From contig CAWBNC010000011.1 of NCBI GenBank assembly GCA_963789785.1, forward strand, positions 196,047 through 260,046: a DNA stretch of 64,000 nucleotides, in the 5' to 3' direction. Below the pieces are notes generated by a model, which worked only from the letters and a program-made list of their open reading frames with translations, made no database searches and was not told the DNA's origin. Shown one piece after another: positions 48,872 to 60,022 of this stretch. Within the stretch, counting starts at the first letter, position 1. The number at the start of each line of letters is the position of its first letter. The stretch comes from JAEULH01 sp963789785. Its GTDB lineage: Bacteria; Pseudomonadota; Alphaproteobacteria; Rhodospirillales; Defluviicoccaceae. A program made the translations under genes and the position numbers.

Positions 48872-49204
48872 ATGTTCATCGAGAATACGTCCGGTCAAAT
48901 CCACGCAAGCGACGCGCACATCTGGTGGCATGGCGACGGCAAGGTCATCAAGGTCGTGCCATCGGATCCAGCACGCACGGCGCAGCTCACGCGCGCGGGA
49001 TACCGATACGAGACCGGCGCGGCCTGCAAGCACTGGCAGGGTAGTACAGACGATCAGCGCGTTCGCGAGATGACCGAGCTTGCAGTCCGGCTGGTGGCGG
49101 ACGGCTTCCATCCGACGATGGTGAAGAAGGAATTCGCCAAGGTTAGGCAGTTCCTCCAGCTCGGCGGCGATGCGGCGATGGCGGGGTCCGCGCGCTCCGC
49201 GTGA
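48872..49204 (+). CDS. Hypothetical protein
   Basis: 110 residues, start at 48872 (MFIENTSGQIHASDAHIWWH) with GGGAGG ten bases upstream. It is a soluble protein with a basic C-terminal half (LVADGFHPTMVKKEFAKVRQ). No family recognised. Dispersed repeat copy B follows 16 bases after its stop. Confidence 0.55.
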   Translation: MFIENTSGQIHASDAHIWWHGDGKVIKVVPSDPARTAQLTRAGYRYETGAACKHWQGSTDDQRVREMTELAVRLVADGFHPTMVKKEFAKVRQFLQLGGDAAMAGSARSA

Positions 49205-49220
49205 CCGGCGCCCGGCGCGG

Positions 49221-49325
49221 TTAGATCAACCTGGTTTCAGATGGAACTATCCGGAAGCAAAAAGTTGATCGATCACAAAAACATCGAGCAATTCACCTGC
49301 GCCCATCCGGCCGCAGGATGCTCTA
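49221..49325 (-). repeat. Dispersed intergenic repeat, copy B
   Basis: Same length (105 bases) and orientation as copy A at 4029-4133, about three quarters identical by eye. Both outer ends are best conserved. On the minus strand it begins at the copB stop with TAGAGCATCCTGCGGCCGG. The hairpin arms of copy A are less complete here. Confidence 0.75.
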
Positions 49326-50054
49326 GTACCAGAGCCGGACGCCGGTGACGAAGCGGAGGCTGTCCTTGTCGTCCTCGGCGGCCTCGTTGCGGACGTACTC
49401 GACGCCGACGTAGGGCGCGACCTCGCGGATGATCTCGTAGCGCAGGCGCACCCCCGCTTCGAGGCTGGAGAAACCTTGGCTGACCTCGCGGTCGGCGATG
49501 TCGGCGGAGGACAGGTTGACCTCGACGTCGGGTTCGGCGATCAGCTGCTGGGTCAGGAGCAGCTCGTAATCGGCCTCGATGCGGGCCTGCACCGCCTCGG
49601 CCCCGATGAACGCCGAGGCGCTGAGCTGGAAGAAGTACGCCGCCAGGCCTTCGACGCCGATGACGGCGTCCCAGGCCTGAGTCGGCTCGAACTCGGACCG
49701 GACGCCGACCAGCGCGTTCCAGTAAGGCGAGACGGTCCGGCCGTATAGCGCCTGCAGCTCGGCGGATTCGGTCTTGTCGTCGTCGATCAGGTACTCGCCC
49801 TGGGTCTTCAGCCACAGCCTGTTGTAGTCGCCGCCGATCCAGCCCTCGGCATCCCAGGCGTAAAACTGGTTGTCGTCGTCGATCTGGTATTCGTTCTTGC
49901 GCATCTGGAAGAAGGTGAAGGTCTGAGCGTCCATCACCGGCTTCGGCCAGTCGGCCGGCGCCCCGGAAGACGGTCGCTCCTCCGCAGCCGCACCGGCGGC
50001 CGCGAACAGGCCGGCCAGCGCGACGACCGCGCCGGTTCCAAGGCGCCGGGCCAT
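49323..50054 (-). CDS. copB: Copper resistance outer membrane protein CopB
   Basis: 243 residues with a signal peptide (RRLGTGAVVALAGLFAAAGA). The mature part is a beta-barrel of alternating strands: QIDDDNQFYAWDAEGWIGGD, YWNALVGVRSEF, AYFFQLSASAFIGAEAVQAR, LLLTQQLIAEPDVEVN, and the aromatic C-terminus RFVTGVRLWY. CopB binds or exports copper at the outer membrane together with CopA. Its ATG overlaps the copA stop (TGATG). Confidence 0.88.
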   Translation of the reverse strand: MARRLGTGAVVALAGLFAAAGAAAEERPSSGAPADWPKPVMDAQTFTFFQMRKNEYQIDDDNQFYAWDAEGWIGGDYNRLWLKTQGEYLIDDDKTESAELQALYGRTVSPYWNALVGVRSEFEPTQAWDAVIGVEGLAAYFFQLSASAFIGAEAVQARIEADYELLLTQQLIAEPDVEVNLSSADIADREVSQGFSSLEAGVRLRYEIIREVAPYVGVEYVRNEAAEDDKDSLRFVTGVRLWY

Positions 50055-51920
50055 CAGGTCTCTCCCTCGTATGGCGAGACCTCGACGACGCGGAACATGC
50101 CCATTTCCATGTGATAGAGCAGGTGGCAGTGGAACGCCCAGCGCCCCGGCGCGTCGGCGGTGATCAGCACCGACAGCCGCTCGCCCGGCTTGACGCTGAT
50201 GGTGTGCTTGCGCGGGATGAGGCTCGCCGGCGCCGTTCTCGAGCTGCATCCACATCCCGTGGAGATGGATCGGGTGCTCCATCATGGTGTCGTTGACCAT
50301 GATCAGCCGCAGCCGCTCGCCATAGGTGAAGGGGATCGGCGATTTGACCTCGGAAAACTTCTTGCCGTCGAAGGACCACATGTAGCGATCCATGTTGCCG
50401 GTGAGGTGCAGCTCCAGCTCGCGTTCCGGCAGGCGCTGGTCGTAGGGCCGGGCGGCGACCAGGTCGGTGTAGACCAGCACCCGGTGGCCGACATCCTCGA
50501 GGCCGGTGCCGGGCTCGCCGAGGCGATTGCGTTCGACCGTGGCGACAGTGGTGTTGCCGGGGCCGTGGTGGTCGGGGCCGTGGTGGGCGACGACGGGTCC
50601 GGCGTCCTCCATCATGCTGCCGACCGGGCCGGGCGGCGGATCGCCCATGCCGGGCGGAGCGGCGTGCGCACCGTGACCGCCGCCGTCCATCATCATCCCC
50701 GACATGTCTCCGCTGCCGCCGGACATGTTCGTACCGCCGCCGCCGCCGCGGGGCATGTCCACGCCGCCCATGTCCATGCCGCCCATGTCCATACCCATGT
50801 CGACCATGGTCCTGAGCGGCGGCGGGCGCAGGGGCGGGACCGCCGCGGTCATGCCGAGGCGCGGCGCCAGGGTGCCCCGGCCGTAGCCGCTTCGATCCAG
50901 CAACTCGGCGAAGATCGTGTAGGCCCGATCTGTCTTCGGCGTGACGAGGATGTCGAAGGTCTCCGCCACCGCGATCTGGAACTCGTCCACCGTCACCGGG
51001 CGGACGGGTTGGCCGTCGGCCTCGATCACCGTGAGCGGCAGGCCGGGAATGCGGACATTGAAGTAGCTCATGGTCGAGGCGTTGATGATGCGCAGCCGGA
51101 TCCGCTCGCCCGGGCTGAACAGGCCGGTCCAGTTGTCTTCCGGGCCGTGTCCGTTGACCAGGTAGGTGTAGATGTGCCCGGTGATGTCGGCGATGTCGGT
51201 GGGATCCATCTTCATCTCGCCCCAGGCCAGCCGGTCGCGGACCGTCGCGCCCAGACCTGCCGTCGAGATGTCGGTGAAGAAATCGCCGACCGTGCGCTTC
51301 TGGAAGTTCAGGTAGTCGCTGTGCTTCTTGAGCTTGGCGAAGACGCGGTAGGGATCCTCGAACATCCAGTCTGACAGCACGATGATGTGCTCGCGATCGA
51401 AGACGACCGGATCGGGCTTGAGCGGGTCGATGATCAGCGGCCCGTAGTGGCCGAGCTGCTCCTGCAACCCCTTGTGGCTGTGGTACCAGTAGGTGCCGCT
51501 CTGCTTGACCGGATAGCGGTAGGTGAAGGTCTTGCCGGCCGGAATGCCGGGGAACGAGACCCCCGGCACCCCGTCCATCCGGAACGGCAGCAGGATGCCG
51601 TGCCAGTGGATCGAGGTATCCTCATCGAGCCGGTTGTGGACCCGGATGGTGACTGTCTCGCCTTCCCGGAAGCGCATCACCGGGCCGGGGATGCCGCCGT
51701 TGAGCGTGATCGCCGAGCCCTCGCGCCCGTCGATCTGCACCGGCGTCTCCGCGATCGTCAGGTCGAATTCATGCGGTCCGGTGCGGGGACCGGAGGCGGG
51801 GACGGTGCCCGCCACGTTTCGCGCCCAGGCCGGCAGCAGCCCCTGCGCGGCGATCAGCGCCCCGGCGGCGGCCGTCGTTCGTAGCAGTCGCCGGCGTGTC
51901 ACAGCGTTGTCTTGCGGCAT
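50054..51920 (-). CDS. copA: Multicopper oxidase CopA (one frame shift)
   Basis: About 622 residues. A twin-arginine signal (RRRLLRTTAAAGALIAAQGL) sends the folded protein to the periplasm. Copper sites: SIHWHGILLPFRMDGVPG, YWYHSHKGLQEQ, HPIHLHGMWMQL and, after a shift near 50230, AFHCHLLYHMEMGMFRVVEV. A Met- and His-rich insert (GMDMGGMDMGG, GHGAHAAPPGM) probably binds copper. It oxidises Cu(I) to the less toxic Cu(II). The raw unshifted frame runs into copB and mimics a 900-residue fusion; the shifted frame ends properly at SPYEGET with TGA. Confidence 0.92.
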
Positions 51921-52030
51921 GAGCTTTCTCTCGCGGCATCCGAAGGGACAGTCGACAGGCGTGTATCGGTGGTGGTCGCCTGTTCCGGGGCCGTCAAGTG
52001 CCGGGGCTACGCTCCTGTTCGGCAATGGCG

Positions 52031-52065
52031 AAAAACAAAGGGCCGCGGGGTAAGCCCGCGGCCCT
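52031..52065 (-). terminator. Rho-independent terminator of groESL
   Basis: A perfect 11-bp stem (AGGGCCGCGGG / CCCGCGGCCCT) with a 5-base loop is followed on the minus strand by TTTGTTTTT, 30 bases after the groEL stop. Confidence 0.9.
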
Positions 52066-52094
52066 CATTGCAGTGTCTTGCCGGCAGTGCCGGA

Positions 52095-53732
<1,638 letters not shown>

Positions 53733-53764
53733 ATCTCGTTAGTCTCCGTATTCAGGTATGCCGG

Positions 53765-54055
53765 TTAAGCCTCAAGAACGCCGAGGAGATCGGACTCCTT
53801 CATGATGAGCAGCTCATCGCCGTCGATCTTGACTTCCGACCCCGACCACTTGCCAAACAGGATCCGGTCACCGACCTTGACGTCGAGGGGGATGACGTTG
53901 CCATCGTCACCACGGCCGCCCGGCCCTACGGCGATGACCTCGCCCTCCTGGGGCTTTTCCTTGGCCGTGTCGGGAATGATGATCCCGCCTTTGGTCTTTT
54001 CTTCCTGCTCGATCCGCTTGACCAGCACGCGATCGTGCAGTGGCTTGAATTTCAT
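53765..54055 (-). CDS. groS: Co-chaperonin GroES
   Basis: 96 residues: MKFKPLHDRVLVKRIEQEEK, GGIIIPDTAKEKPQEGEVIA (mobile loop that contacts GroEL) and VKVGDRILFGKWSGSEVKID. It lies 32 bases before groEL in the same operon. Confidence 0.97.
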   Translation of the reverse strand: MKFKPLHDRVLVKRIEQEEKTKGGIIIPDTAKEKPQEGEVIAVGPGGRGDDGNVIPLDVKVGDRILFGKWSGSEVKIDGDELLIMKESDLLGVLEA

Positions 54056-54118
54056 CGCTTGTCCTCCGCGAAACCTGGAACGAAATAGGCTGTTGTCTCC
54101 GAGCGCTGCGAGCGGCTG

Positions 54119-54145
54119 TTAGCACTCGCGCTCCGTGAGTGCCAG
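54119..54145 (-). promoter_or_regulatory. CIRCE operator upstream of groES
   Basis: TTAGCACTC, 9 bases, GAGTGCCAG: close to the consensus TTAGCACTC-N9-GAGTGCTAA bound by HrcA. It lies 64 bases before groES and just after the promoter, so HrcA repression is expected. Confidence 0.92.
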
Positions 54146-54146
54146 G

Positions 54147-54175
54147 TAACTAACGGTGACGCCGGCTGTTGTCAA
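54147..54175 (-). promoter_or_regulatory. groESL promoter
   Basis: On the minus strand TTGACA (54175-54170), a 17-base spacer and TAGTTA (54152-54147), directly before CIRCE. Confidence 0.75.
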
Positions 54176-54304
54176 GCGCAGGATCGCAATGATCGGCGGT
54201 AACTACTCCGGCTACCGGGTGTCACGGCCGGTGTCGGAACCTGCATATTTTGAACCTGACGATTTACGGCGCAGGCCGAGGCGCCCCTGGCGAGGAGTAG
54301 GGAC

Positions 54305-54868
54305 GTGCGAATAAGCCCGGTTCGATGCATCGCGGCGCCGCCAAGTGAGCGACGACCGGTCGAAGCGACGGCGTTGACGTTGACGCGGTCGCTGGCCCGG
54401 GCGTTCGCAGTTGTCCTCTTTCTCGCGATGTTGGCCATCGCGGTTGCGGCGCGGGCGGAAGCGCCGGCTCAGGCCGGCGTTGAGCTCGCAACGTCGCTGC
54501 TCGTGATCGAGACCGATCGCGGGCCGGTCGACTTCGACGTGGAAGTGGCGGTGACGCCGCAACAGCACGCGCAAGGTCTGCAGGGACGGCGCACGCTGGC
54601 AGCCGATGCGGGGATGTTGTTCGACTTCGGCCCGTCAAGTAGCGTCGCGATGTGGATGAAGGACACGTACATCCCGCTCGACATGCTCTTTATCGGCAAC
54701 GACCGGCGCATCACCGCGATCGCCGCGAACACGAAGCCACTTTCGTTGGATGAGATCTCCCCGTCCGGTCCCGTGCGTGCGGTCCTCGAAGTGAACGCCG
54801 GTACGGCCGTCAGTTTCGGCATTCGCGTCGGTGACCGCGTCGACCACCCCATCTTTCAGGGCCGCTGA
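54305..54868 (+). CDS. DUF192 secreted protein
   Basis: 187 residues in the longest frame; a signal segment (AFAVVLFLAMLAIAVAARAE) lies at residues about 33-52. The DUF192 core reads VEVAVTPQQHAQGLQGRRTL, GMLFDFGPSSSVAMWMKDTY and IPLDMLFIGNDRRITAIAAN. Function unknown in the family. Start is uncertain: GTG at 54305 or a later codon nearer the signal peptide. Confidence 0.85.
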   Translation: MRISPVRCIAAPPSERRPVEATALTLTRSLARAFAVVLFLAMLAIAVAARAEAPAQAGVELATSLLVIETDRGPVDFDVEVAVTPQQHAQGLQGRRTLAADAGMLFDFGPSSSVAMWMKDTYIPLDMLFIGNDRRITAIAANTKPLSLDEISPSGPVRAVLEVNAGTAVSFGIRVGDRVDHPIFQGR

Positions 54869-55021
54869 CACTTCGGAGATCGGGCCTCGGTCGCAAGGCA
54901 TCCATTGAGGCCGGCGCGCAGGTCATCGTTTCCCCCTCGGCAACTTCCGGGCAATATGCCGCCGGCGTTTGACGGGTCGGCCGCCCGGTTGCCATGACCA
55001 CAACGAGAGAGACCACGCAAC

Positions 55022-55918
55022 ATGATCGCAGATCTGATGAAGCTTCCCGGCGCGGAGTATGTCCGGGCAAATCTGTACAAATGGCCGGCCGTGCGCTCGC
55101 TCGCCGTCGCCTATTGTTTCCCGGTCGAGAAGCAGCTTGTTCGCGGCCGCCACAAGCCCAAGTCCGACCGCAGGAGCATCATTCACTTTTCCATCAACAA
55201 GGCGGCAACCCAGTACGTCCGCAACGTACTGATGCTCTGCGCCGAAGAAAATGAACTTACCCCCGTACAGTTCAACCAATTTGCATGGATGACGAACACC
55301 ACATTCATGGACCGGATGTCTCCGGAAGAATTCGATAGATACAAGAGGATATTCAGCACGCGCGGATATTGCTACACGGTCTTCGCCCGCATGGTGGAGG
55401 GCATTCCGGAACTGGATGCATATAAAAAGGTGCTGGTTGTAAGAGATCCTCGCGATATTCTGACATCGCACTACTTCTCGCAAGCCTATTCACACCCGCT
55501 TCCGGCGGACCCAAAAAAAGCGGAGGCTTTCCTGAGCAACAGGGAGATGGTCCGACAGAAAACGATTGAGAAATTTGTTGTCGATTTCAGCGACAGGGTC
55601 GCGGAAGTTTTTGACGGTTACATGAACCACTTGGTTGGCCGCGAGAACCTTCATGTCGCCCGGTACGAGGACATGATCATCGATTTTCCGCGCTGGTTGG
55701 ATGACATGCTCGTCTTCTGCTCTCTGAAAATTAGCGACAAAACCCGGACGCGGCTGATCGAGTCGTCCGCGGGCTCCGTCCCCGCCGGGCAGCGGCCGGA
55801 TCATAAGCGCCGGCAGGTGGTTCCAGGCGATCATCGGCGTAAGCTGAAGCCGGAGACGATCAGGGTACTGAACGAGCGGTTCGGCCCCGCGCTCGACTGT
55901 TTCGGATACGAGCGTTAA
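55022..55918 (+). CDS. Sulfotransferase-like protein
   Basis: 298 residues. IIHFSINKAATQYVRNVLML corresponds to the 5'-phosphosulfate loop of PAPS-dependent sulfotransferases, and KVLVVRDPRDILTSHYFSQA to the 3'-phosphate site with the Arg/Ser pair. YEDMIIDFPRWLDDMLVFC and KLKPETIRVLNERFG near the end fit. The acceptor may be a glycan, since a glycosyltransferase follows 400 bases downstream (inference). Confidence 0.75.
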   Translation: MIADLMKLPGAEYVRANLYKWPAVRSLAVAYCFPVEKQLVRGRHKPKSDRRSIIHFSINKAATQYVRNVLMLCAEENELTPVQFNQFAWMTNTTFMDRMSPEEFDRYKRIFSTRGYCYTVFARMVEGIPELDAYKKVLVVRDPRDILTSHYFSQAYSHPLPADPKKAEAFLSNREMVRQKTIEKFVVDFSDRVAEVFDGYMNHLVGRENLHVARYEDMIIDFPRWLDDMLVFCSLKISDKTRTRLIESSAGSVPAGQRPDHKRRQVVPGDHRRKLKPETIRVLNERFGPALDCFGYER

Positions 55919-56318
55919 CTGCAAACCGGTAGAGTTGCGGCAGCGGGCTGGCCACTTGCTTTCACCCTCGTTCGGGTAGTAAGGGATGCTCTCCGGTCCC
56001 TCACTTGATCCTCAGCCGGCTGCGCGGTGCATTGCGCGAATTCGAATGGCGCCCATCGCGACAGGAGAGAGGATCGCGACAGGAGGAGAGGATCGCGACA
56101 GGAGGAGAGGTTGGAAGTAGCACTTGATCACTTCTTGCGGATCGCTCAGTTTTAGGCAATCCGCGATGGAGATGGTTGGTTCCACGCGATGGTCCTGATG
56201 TTGAGGGAAGCACATTATCGATCGCTCTTTTTTTCCTGAATTCTCCGCGTCTGAGCGGCCGTGTTGCCGGCTTTGCGGATGAAGCAGTCTCAGCCGCCAG
56301 TGTCGTGCTGCGAGTCAT
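55919..56318. other. Intergenic region with short tandem repeat
   Basis: No credible gene. It holds the GA-rich tandem repeat listed next; the remainder shows no clear promoter or terminator. Confidence 0.45.
56055..56110. repeat. Three-copy tandem repeat
   Basis: Three consecutive units: ATCGCGACAGGAGAGAGG (18 bases), then ATCGCGACAGGAGGAGAGG twice (19 bases each). Confidence 0.9.
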
Positions 56319-57556
56319 TTGAACCTGGGAGCGAAGTCTCTGGACGCCGCCAAGCCTCATAAGGTCATCATCCTTCAGCGTGTCGTTCCCCATTACCGCT
56401 ATGCGCTGTTCGAGCGGCTGTGGCGCGAATTCGGCTGGAGCGTCGTTACGACCAACCGGGTTCCGGATCGCGGAACGCTGAAGTTCAATCGGCTCATCCA
56501 TGGCGACGAGCCCTTCATCAAGCGCTATCCGTTCGAGTTCCCGTGGGAAAGCAACCTCTACCGCTGCAACATCCCCGTGCGCCGGATTCTTGAAGAGACG
56601 CAGGCGACCGCGGTCATCTGCGAGTTCTCGATGCACATGAACACCACCTACTGGCTCCCTGCCGTCCGCCGCGCCCGCGGTGCGCCGACCCTCCTGTTCT
56701 GGTCTCACGGTTTCAACATGGACCGCGGCCTGTCCTCGCCCTTCCAACGTCTGGTGCAGTGGCCGCGCGCCATGATGTGCTGTCTGGCGGACGGTCACGT
56801 CTGCTACAGCGAGGAAGGCCGCAAATTCCTTTCGCGCTACATTGCGAGAGATCGGCTGTTCGTCGCGCCCAATACGCTCGATGTGGAAACTCTCCGCCGC
56901 GAGGCGGGCGAGGTGACGGCCATGTCCGCTCCGGGCCGGCCCCATATCGTCACCGTCGGCCGGCTTACGGCCGACAAGGACTTCTCCCGCCTTATGCGCA
57001 TCTTCCGCAGGCTGCTCGTCGACCTGCCGCAAGCCGCCCTGACCCTCGTCGGAGACGGACCCGACAGCGAGCACGTCCGCGCCGCGGCCGGCGACGAGCT
57101 CGGCCGCAGGATTTTCATGCCCGGCGAGGAATACGACGAGTCGCGCATCGCCGCCTATTACGCCTCCGCCGACCTCAGCGTGCTCACCGGCGCCGCCGGG
57201 CTCGGCGTCAACCACGCCCTGTGTTACGGCGTGCCGATCGTGGCCTACGACCGCACCGAGACGGGCCCGCACCATCATCCGGAGATCAGCCTACGTGGTC
57301 GATGGGGTGACGGGCGTGCGCGTCCCGGAGTATACCGATGAGGCGATGCTGAAGGCCTTGCGCGATGTCCTCAGCCGGCATCCGGATCCACGGGCAGCCT
57401 TCGCCGCATCGATGGAGCAGCTACGTCGCCGAACATCTGTCGCTGGACAGCATGGTGCGCGAGTTCGCCAAGGTCGACGCGTTCATTCGCCGCCGCAACA
57501 CGCGCTTGCCGCGGCCCGAGCCGGTGTCGCCGGCGGTCGATCCGCATCGGAGCTGA
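56319..57556 (+). CDS. Glycosyltransferase, GT-B fold family 4 type (two frame shifts)
   Basis: About 412 residues. The C-terminal half shows PHIVTVGRLTADKDFSRLMR, LVGDGPDSEHVRAAAG and the donor-site region SVLTGAAGLGVNHALCYGVP, typical of GT4 enzymes that use nucleotide sugars. The N-terminal half starts HKVIILQRVVPHYRYALFER. Shifts near 57290 and 57415 must be undone: VVDGVTGVRVPEYTDEAMLK, then LSLDSMVREFAKVDAFIRRR to the TGA at 57556. The start is a TTG with a weak ribosome site. Product unknown, probably a surface glycan. Confidence 0.82.
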
Positions 57557-57698
57557 CGCGGCGCGGCTGGCTGCGACTGGAATCCGGCGCGTCTGTCGGC
57601 GCCACTACGCTTGAGCGACGCGGCGGTCGAGACGAGTTTAAGGCTCACGGCGAGGGGTTGTCACGAATGAGCGCGCACGCGCTTGCGGGTTTCCGGCG

Positions 57699-58840
57699 AT
57701 GACCGTTGCTGCTTGGCGGCCGCGTTGCTGCGGCTCTGCTTGTCACCTGGCGGGTGCGCCGCCGCGGCGGATCGGAAGATCGATACCGAGACCGGCGAAG
57801 GTGCGTATCGAGACCGTTGCCGGCGGTCTCGATCATCCCTGGGGCCTGACCTTTCTTCCCGACGGCCGCATGCTGGTAACTGAGCGGCCGGGACGCCTTC
57901 GCCTTGTCACGGGCGGCACGCTGTCGAAGCCGCTCTCTGGGGTGTCCCGAGGTCTTTGCCAGCGGGCAGGGCGGCCTGCTCGATGTGGCGCTCGATCCGG
58001 ACTTCGCGGACGAACCGCCTCGTCTATCTGTGCTACGCCGAGCCGGGCGAAGGCGGCGCTTCGACCGCCGTCGGTCGGGGCAGGCTCGACGCCGACGCCG
58101 GCCGGGCTCAGCGACTTCACGGTCATCCTTCGCCAGATCCCGAAGGTCGGCGGCGGCAATCACTTCGGCTGCCGGCTCGCCTTCGCGCCCGACGGCAAGC
58201 TGTTCGTGACCGCCGGCGAGCGATTCAAGTTCGACCCGGCGCAGGATCTCGAAAGCGGCCTCGGCAAGATCTTTCGCATCAACCCTGACGGCTCCGTGCC
58301 TCCTGACAACCCGTTCGTCGGCAGGAGCGACGCGCAGCCGGCGATCTGGTCCTACGGCCACCGCAACGTCCAGGGCGCCGCGATCAACCCTCGAGACGGG
58401 CGCTCTGTGGACCGACGAGTTCGGCCCGCGCGGTGGCGACGAGCTCAACGTCCCGAAGGCGGGCGGCAACTACGGCTGGCCTATCGTGAGCTGGGGCCGG
58501 CACTACTCCGGGGCGGACATCCCCGACCCGCCGACCCGGCCGGATCTGATCGACGCGATCTACCACTGGAACCCGGTCATCTCGCCTTCGGGGATGACGT
58601 TCTACACGGCTACGCTGTTTCCGGCTTGGCAAGGCAACGTGCTCATCGGCGGGCTGTCGTCGGAAGGCATCGTCCGGCTGGCCCTCGACGGCGAGAAGGT
58701 CACGCACGAGGAGCGGATCGACCTGGATGCGCCGCATCCGCAATGTCCGCCAGGGCCCCGACGGCGCCGTCTACCTCCTTACCGACGAAAGCAACGGCGA
58801 AATCCTCCGCCTCAGTCCGGCGGCGACGACGGCGCGGTAG
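57699..58840 (+). CDS. PQQ-type soluble aldose sugar dehydrogenase (many frame shifts)
   Basis: About 380 residues of the glucose/sorbosone dehydrogenase beta-propeller family. Recognisable pieces in order: GLDHPWGLTFLPDGRMLVTE, GQGGLLDVALDPDF, KVGGGNHFGCRLAFAPDGKL, WSYGHRNVQGAA, DEFGPRGGDELNVPKAGGNY, SPSGMTFYTATLFPAWQG, and the end QGPDGAVYLLTDESNGEILR. The frame changes near 57780, 57935, 58010, 58095, 58390 and 58735. A secretion signal is suggested by a Leu/Ala-rich stretch in another frame around 57690-57770, so the true start may be near 57667. Confidence 0.8.
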
Positions 58841-58865
58841 CGTCGGTTTCGCCGAGCACCGCCGG

Positions 58866-59998
58866 TCAGATGCAGTAGCAGCGGAGCGGCTCGAAGCCGT
58901 TGAAGGCGACCGAGGCGTACGTCGTCGTGTAGGCGCCGGCGGAGCGAATCTCCAGTTTGTCGCCGATCCGCAAATCGACCGGCAGTCGGTAATCGCTCGC
59001 CTCGTACAGCACATCGGCCAAGTCGCAGGTGGGGCCGGCAAGAACCACCCGGTCGGCCGGCCCGCGTCGGCGACTGCGGATCGGATACTTGATCGCCTCG
59101 TCGATCGTTTCCGCAAGCCCGCCGAATTTGCCGATGTCAAGATAGACCCAGCGCCGTCGCATCGGCGTCCTCGCGGTCGGCAATGAGGACGACTTCGGTC
59201 TGGATGATGCCGGCGTCGCCGACCATCTGCCGGCCCGGTTCGATGATCACTTCGGGCAGGCGGTTGCCGAAATGCCGGCGCAGCGACCGGCGGATGACCG
59301 CGCCGTAGGCGCACAGACGTCGGAATGCGGTTGCGGTAGCGGGTCGGTAGGCCGCCGCCGATGTTGAGCATTGTGAGCTCGATGCCGTCATCCGCGAGCG
59401 CGCGAAACAGTGCGGCGGCTTCGCCGACGGCTTGGTCCCACTGCTCCGGATCGCGCTGCTGCGACCCGACGTGGAACGAGAGGCCGTAGGGCTCCAGGCC
59501 CGAGCTCCGCCGCGAGACGCAGCAACGCTCCGGCGGTTGCGCGGCTCGCAGCCGAACTTCCGCGACAGCGGCCATTCCGCGCCGGCGCCCGAGGTCGTGA
59601 TCCGGCAAAAGACCCGGCTACCCGGCGCGGCCGACGGCGATCTTTTCCAGCTCCGCCCATGCGTCGAAGGCGAAGAGGCGCACGCCGCGGGCATAGGCGG
59701 CGGCAATGTCGGCCTGCTTCTTGATCGTGTTGCCGAACGAAATCCGCTCGGGCCCGGCCCCCGCGGCGAGTACCATGTCGATCTCGTTAATCGAAGCGGC
59801 GTCGAACGAGGAGCCGAGGCGAACGAGCAGGGCCAGGACTTCCGGCGCCGGGTTGGCCTTCATCGCATAGTAGATCGCGGCGTCGGGCATGGCCTGACGC
59901 AGCTTGGCGTAGTTCTGGGCGACGATATCGAGGTCAAGAACGAGACACGGCGTCTCCGGTCGACGCTGGGCGAGAAACCGGCTGATCTTCCTGGTCAT
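58866..59998 (-). CDS. Ornithine/lysine decarboxylase, PLP fold type III (several frame shifts)
   Basis: About 377 residues, normal for short bacterial ODC. The start MTRKISRFLAQRRPETPCLV leads to the PLP lysine in IYYAMKANPAPEVLALL. SFHVGSQQRD, LNIGGGLPTRYRNRIP, EPGRQMVGDAGIIQTEVVLI and LAGPTCDLADVLYE (catalytic Cys) follow, then YASVAFNGFEPLRCY. It makes putrescine (or cadaverine) by decarboxylation. Shifts lie near 59622, 59530, 59315 and 59165. It is 24 bases downstream of homospermidine synthase. Confidence 0.87.
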
Positions 59999-60022
59999 GG
60001 CGCGGATCGTCCTTACCCGTCG

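Noticed and set aside
49323..52025. Apparent 900-residue CopA-CopB fusion protein
   Set aside because: The copper site HCHLLYHMEMGMF and a proper stop appear only after a one-base shift near 50230. The unshifted frame between is Arg/Ala-rich nonsense, so copA and copB are two genes.
55990..56000. Possible fourth copy of the dispersed repeat (GGATGCTCT)
   Set aside because: Only nine bases match, the CTA that follows in the other copies is absent, and no minus-strand gene ends there.
56055..56110. CRISPR-like repeats
   Set aside because: The units are contiguous without spacers and only 18-19 bases long. No cas genes are present.
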